NCBI GenBank assembly: GCA_031969915.1
Contig: DALYJJ010000037.1
Location: 1 to 45,335 of the forward strand
Length of the DNA stretch: 45,335 nt
From: DALYJJ01 sp031969915
GTDB taxonomy: Bacteria; Acidobacteriota; Terriglobia; Bryobacterales; Bryobacteraceae
Direction: 5' to 3'
The notes beneath the pieces are model-generated. The model searched no databases. It had not been told where the DNA came from and saw only the letters and a list, made by a program, of their open reading frames with translations. A program made the position numbers and the translations under genes. Of this stretch, positions 42,919 to 45,335 are shown piece by piece. Every line of letters starts with the position of its first letter. Position 1 is the stretch's first letter.

Positions 42919-44292
42919 GTGTATCGCCCACTACTTACCATGATCCTGGCCGCTGCAGCGATCCTCGCAGCCCCACCCACGTCTCATCGCGATCTCCCGG
43001 CCGCGGCGCCGGCCGGCAGCCGGGGCTTCGCCGATGTCGTCGCCAAGGACCTTCCCGGAGTGGTCAGCATCTACACTGCCCGTGTCGAGAAGGCGTCGGC
43101 CAGTGACCCGCTTGGGCCCGGCGCCGCACCCGGTAGCCGCCGCAAGCGGAAGTCCGCCGGGGAAGGGTCGGGCGTGATCGTCGAGCCAGGTGGTGTGATC
43201 CTGACCAATCACCACGTCATCGACAAGGCCACCAAAATCACCGTGCACCTTGCCGACGACCGTGAATTCGAAGCCAAGCTGCTTGCCTCCGATCCGCGCA
43301 CTGACCTCGCGGTTCTCAAGATCGAAGCGTCAGACCTGCCCACCGTTCCCTTCGGCGATAGCGCCAGCGTGCGTGTCGGTGACTTCGCACTGGCCATCGG
43401 CAATCCCTTCGGAATCGGCCAAACCGTGACCTTGGGCATCGTCAGCGCCACCGGCAGAGGAAACCTCGGAATTGAGGACTACGAGGACTTCATTCAAACG
43501 GACGCGGCCATCAACCCCGGTAACTCCGGCGGCGCGTTAGTCAACGCGCAAGGGGAGCTCATCGGGATCAACACGGCCATCCTATCGCCCGAAGGCGCGA
43601 ACAACGGCGTCGGCTTCGCGATTCCCTCGAACCTGGCCCGCACCATCATGAAGCAGCTCGTGGACACCGGCAAAGTGACTCGCGGCTATCTCGGCGTGGT
43701 CATGCAGCCTCTGACACCGCAACTGGCCGAAGCACTCGGCGTCCCGCACCGCACCGGTGCGCTCATTGCCGACCTCAGCCCGGACAGTCCGGCGGCGTTG
43801 GCCGGCGTGCACCGCGGCGACGTGATCGTCGGCATCAATGGAAAGACGATCACCGATCTCAGCCAGCTCAAGCTCTTCATCGGTTCCGTTCAACCCGGCT
43901 CGGAGTTACATCTAAAGGTGGCTCGCGGCGCCGAGGACTTGTCCATCGCGGTGAAGCTCACCGAGCGGAACGACACCGCCCAGGGAACCGATCTCAAAGA
44001 AGATGACAGCTTGATTGACGGCGCTGAACTTGCCGAACTGACGGCGCCCATTCGCCACGAATTGGAACTCGATGAGAGCGTGAACGGAGTCGTGGTCACC
44101 TCGCTCGACCCAACCAGCGATGCCGCCGAGGCGGGCCTGCGCCCCGGTGATCTCGTGCAAACCGTAAACCGGCAGCCCGTGACCGGCCTCGGTTCGCTTC
44201 GAACCCAACTGTCGGCGGCGCCGGGCAAGACGATTCTGATCGAAGTTCTCCGCGCTGGCTCGAACACCTTCGTCGCGCTGCCGAAATCATGA
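42919..44292 (+). CDS. Do/DegP-family serine endoprotease
   Basis: This 457-residue periplasmic protease has a signal peptide (YRPLLTMILAAAAILAAPP), a trypsin-like domain with the catalytic triad His99 (TNHHVID), Asp129 (DPRTDLAVLKI) and Ser203 (NPGNSGGAL), and two PDZ domains (about 245-335, 350-455; GYLGVVMQPLTPQLAEALGV, VNGVVVTSLDPTSDAAEAGLRPGDLVQ). DegP degrades or refolds misfolded envelope proteins. I prefer the GTG at 42919 because it gives a normal leader; an ATG at 42841 overlaps the previous stop and would add 26 residues. It is probably co-transcribed with the envelope-lipid genes and may be part of an envelope-stress set. Confidence 0.9.
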   Translation: MYRPLLTMILAAAAILAAPPTSHRDLPAAAPAGSRGFADVVAKDLPGVVSIYTARVEKASASDPLGPGAAPGSRRKRKSAGEGSGVIVEPGGVILTNHHVIDKATKITVHLADDREFEAKLLASDPRTDLAVLKIEASDLPTVPFGDSASVRVGDFALAIGNPFGIGQTVTLGIVSATGRGNLGIEDYEDFIQTDAAINPGNSGGALVNAQGELIGINTAILSPEGANNGVGFAIPSNLARTIMKQLVDTGKVTRGYLGVVMQPLTPQLAEALGVPHRTGALIADLSPDSPAALAGVHRGDVIVGINGKTITDLSQLKLFIGSVQPGSELHLKVARGAEDLSIAVKLTERNDTAQGTDLKEDDSLIDGAELAELTAPIRHELELDESVNGVVVTSLDPTSDAAEAGLRPGDLVQTVNRQPVTGLGSLRTQLSAAPGKTILIEVLRAGSNTFVALPKS

Positions 44293-44295
44293 GGC

Positions 44296-44526
44296 TCAAC
44301 CGGCGGGTGCCGGCGGAATAGTAGGTCTCAAGGATGGCGCGATCGCGCGCCGGCGTGCGTCGTAAATGTCGGCGCACGCCGGCGCGCACTCCGCTTCCGA
44401 GATCGTCAGCACCGCTTTGCTCAAGCGTTGCGGCGTGAGGAGGATGTGATGCTGCCGCGCCCATGCGGCTTTCGGCGGGCAGGTCCATCGCAAGCTCATG
44501 GAGCAGCGCTCAATGTGCCACGGCAT
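44296..44526 (-). CDS. Possible small protein, unknown
   Basis: This 76-residue frame starts with ATG after GAGGGAAG, and overlaps the end of the next upstream minus-strand gene by 31 bases. It contains KAAWARQHHILLTPQRLSKA and several Cys residues. It resembles no family I know. A perfect 15-base-pair inverted repeat lies inside it, which could instead mark a non-coding terminator region between convergent genes. I keep it only as possible. Confidence 0.3.
   Translation of the reverse strand: MPWHIERCSMSLRWTCPPKAAWARQHHILLTPQRLSKAVLTISEAECAPACADIYDARRRAIAPSLRPTIPPAPAG
44345..44387. repeat. Perfect 15-bp inverted repeat, possible bidirectional terminator
   Basis: The arms 44345-44359 and 44373-44387 are exactly complementary, with a 13-base loop. 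It lies 53 bases after the DegP stop, in the convergent region. The GC-rich stem with no T tract suggests a REP-like or Rho-assisted terminator element. It overlaps the doubtful 76-residue frame. Confidence 0.6.
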
Positions 44527-45020
44527 AGACTTCCCTCATGGTGCATCTCGATCAGCCATCTATCATGTTGACTGAAAACGTATACATCCGTCGAGGTCTC
44601 ATGCTCCTCGAAGATCTCCCGCGCAATCCGAACCACGCCCGCCAAGTTCATTTCCAAGACGGGACAGAGTGCGTCTGCCCACATCACCATCACTAAGCTC
44701 TCCGGAGTCAACTGCCTGGAAAAACGCTCAAATTCGAGCACAAGATCTTCGAGCCCAGACCACGTCACGCACTGATGCGAGGGAATCCGTGACCAATCGA
44801 CCTGAGAATGAATAAAGGGGAACATTCTTTCAGTCCACTCAGTCAAAGCGGCGCTTTCCTCGGATTCGGCGCCAATGACGCGGTACGGTATCTGCCCTCC
44901 TTCAAGTGCTTTCAAAACGCCAGGAATGTGTGCGGTTGCGCTCGTGTTCTTGCGGCGGTCAGTCCTCGACCTGGCCCTTGCATTGATCTTGTCGTGGATG
45001 CACATCGCGTTCGTTCTCAC
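44496..45020 (-). CDS. Unknown protein, immunity-like appearance
   Basis: This 174-residue protein starts with GTG and shows a plausible globular core: EGGQIPYRVIGAESEESAALTEW, SGLEDLVLEFERFSRQL, ESLVMVMWADALCPVLEMN, and a final STDVYVFSQHDRWLIEMHHEGSL. That last segment and the overall size resemble small immunity-type proteins, such as those of contact-dependent toxin systems, but no family could be confirmed. The first 35 residues look unstructured, so the true start may lie further in. The GTG overlaps the stop of an upstream 59-residue frame (GTGA), hinting at coupled translation. The region is less GC-rich than the rest. Confidence 0.55.
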   Translation of the reverse strand: MRTNAMCIHDKINARARSRTDRRKNTSATAHIPGVLKALEGGQIPYRVIGAESEESAALTEWTERMFPFIHSQVDWSRIPSHQCVTWSGLEDLVLEFERFSRQLTPESLVMVMWADALCPVLEMNLAGVVRIAREIFEEHETSTDVYVFSQHDRWLIEMHHEGSLCRGTLSAAP

Positions 45021-45196
45021 CTCCCAGCCTTCCTCTCAGGAAGCTCTCTGACTCGCTCTTCCGTGGCCTTGAACTCGAAGGAGCACTTCGTCTCGCCTAC
45101 CTGGCTGCCCATTATCCCATCCGCGGTTCCACCAAACGCGTCCCGGCCCCTGTCCCACGGCGCCTCCCAGCATGCTCCGCTGGACCGCCTTTTCAT
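45017..45196 (-). CDS. Possible small or partial protein upstream of the immunity-like gene
   Basis: A 59-residue frame from ATG at 45196: a basic start (MKRRSSGACWEAPWDRGRDAF), then GGTADGIMGSQVGETKCSFEF and KATEERVRELPERKAGR. It ends in a GTGA overlap with the next gene. The frame is open further upstream to a TAA near 45259 without a usable start. It may be a remnant of a larger coding region. I do not recognise it. Confidence 0.3.
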   Translation of the reverse strand: MKRRSSGACWEAPWDRGRDAFGGTADGIMGSQVGETKCSFEFKATEERVRELPERKAGR

Positions 45197-45335
45197 CCCT
45201 CGTCGTCCGCTGCCGTAAGGCGCGCAGGCCCATTCACGGAAACTCGATAGAAATAATTAGTTCATTTTGTGGGAATTACCGGTATATTGCCGCGGGCGGG
45301 CAGAATGGGCCGTGGTAGTTTCGAGTCGCATGGCA

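Noticed and set aside
45036..45233. Minus-strand frame of 65 codons at the right edge
   Set aside because: Its frame conflicts with the 59-residue frame that is coupled to the next gene, and its sequence looks random.

Overview
The window looks like chromosomal DNA of an Acidobacteriota member, most likely of the Bryobacterales/Solibacter type. The DNA is GC-rich. It carries two Oar-like TonB-dependent receptors with an N-terminal carboxypeptidase-regulatory-like domain, an acidobacterial duplicated orphan permease (ADOP, MacB/FtsX-like), a DUF2911 protein, a CcmD-family peptide, many secreted hydrolases with Tat-like or Sec signals, and a CadC-like membrane-anchored regulator. This placement is inference from gene content only. 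No rRNA, tRNA, CRISPR array or transposase gene was seen.

Layout. 0-2.7 kb: a small HNH protein head-to-head with galT, then a purple acid phosphatase overlapping galT. 2.7-8.5 kb: a mannonate-dehydratase-like enolase-superfamily enzyme behind a CcmD-like peptide (minus strand), a divergent class III aminotransferase, then a minus-strand pair of ADOP permease and membrane-anchored two-repeat protein. 8.6-13.4 kb: a promoter-like site, Oar-like receptor 1, a strong hairpin, and a secreted protein called X here. 13.4-21.7 kb: a polysaccharide/glycoside cassette of Oar-like receptor 2, a GH30 glycosidase, a secreted propeller-like protein and a CadC-like regulator. This cassette lies between two nearly identical pieces of an X-to-Y junction, and its base skew differs from most of the flanking DNA.

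21.9-35.4 kb: secreted protein Y, then a tightly packed operon of sulfatase with HEAT-like tail, beta-helix protein, a GNAT-isopropylmalate-dehydrogenase-like fusion, amidohydrolase, MFS transporter and Gfo/Idh/MocA oxidoreductase. It continues into an SH3-like protein, a frameshifted zinc-less M16 peptidase homologue and a CocE/NonD hydrolase. The first six genes read as a route for desulfating, importing and oxidising a sugar or sugar acid; the substrate is not determined.

35.4-39.3 kb: DUF2911-TPR protein, a small HEAT-like protein, a CPA1 Na+/H+ antiporter and a very basic small secreted protein. 39.3-44.3 kb: an aminoacyl-phosphatidylglycerol module with a synthase (MprF C-terminal half), an AcvB/VirJ-like hydrolase, a separate flippase-type membrane protein and a Do/DegP protease. 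44.3-45.3 kb: small overlapping minus-strand reading frames of unknown function with more AT-rich DNA at the edge; one resembles small immunity-type proteins.

The most notable observations are the repeat-bounded cassette that splits an X-Y gene pair, the acetyltransferase-dehydrogenase fusion, and the split lysyl-phosphatidylglycerol synthase/hydrolase/flippase gene set.
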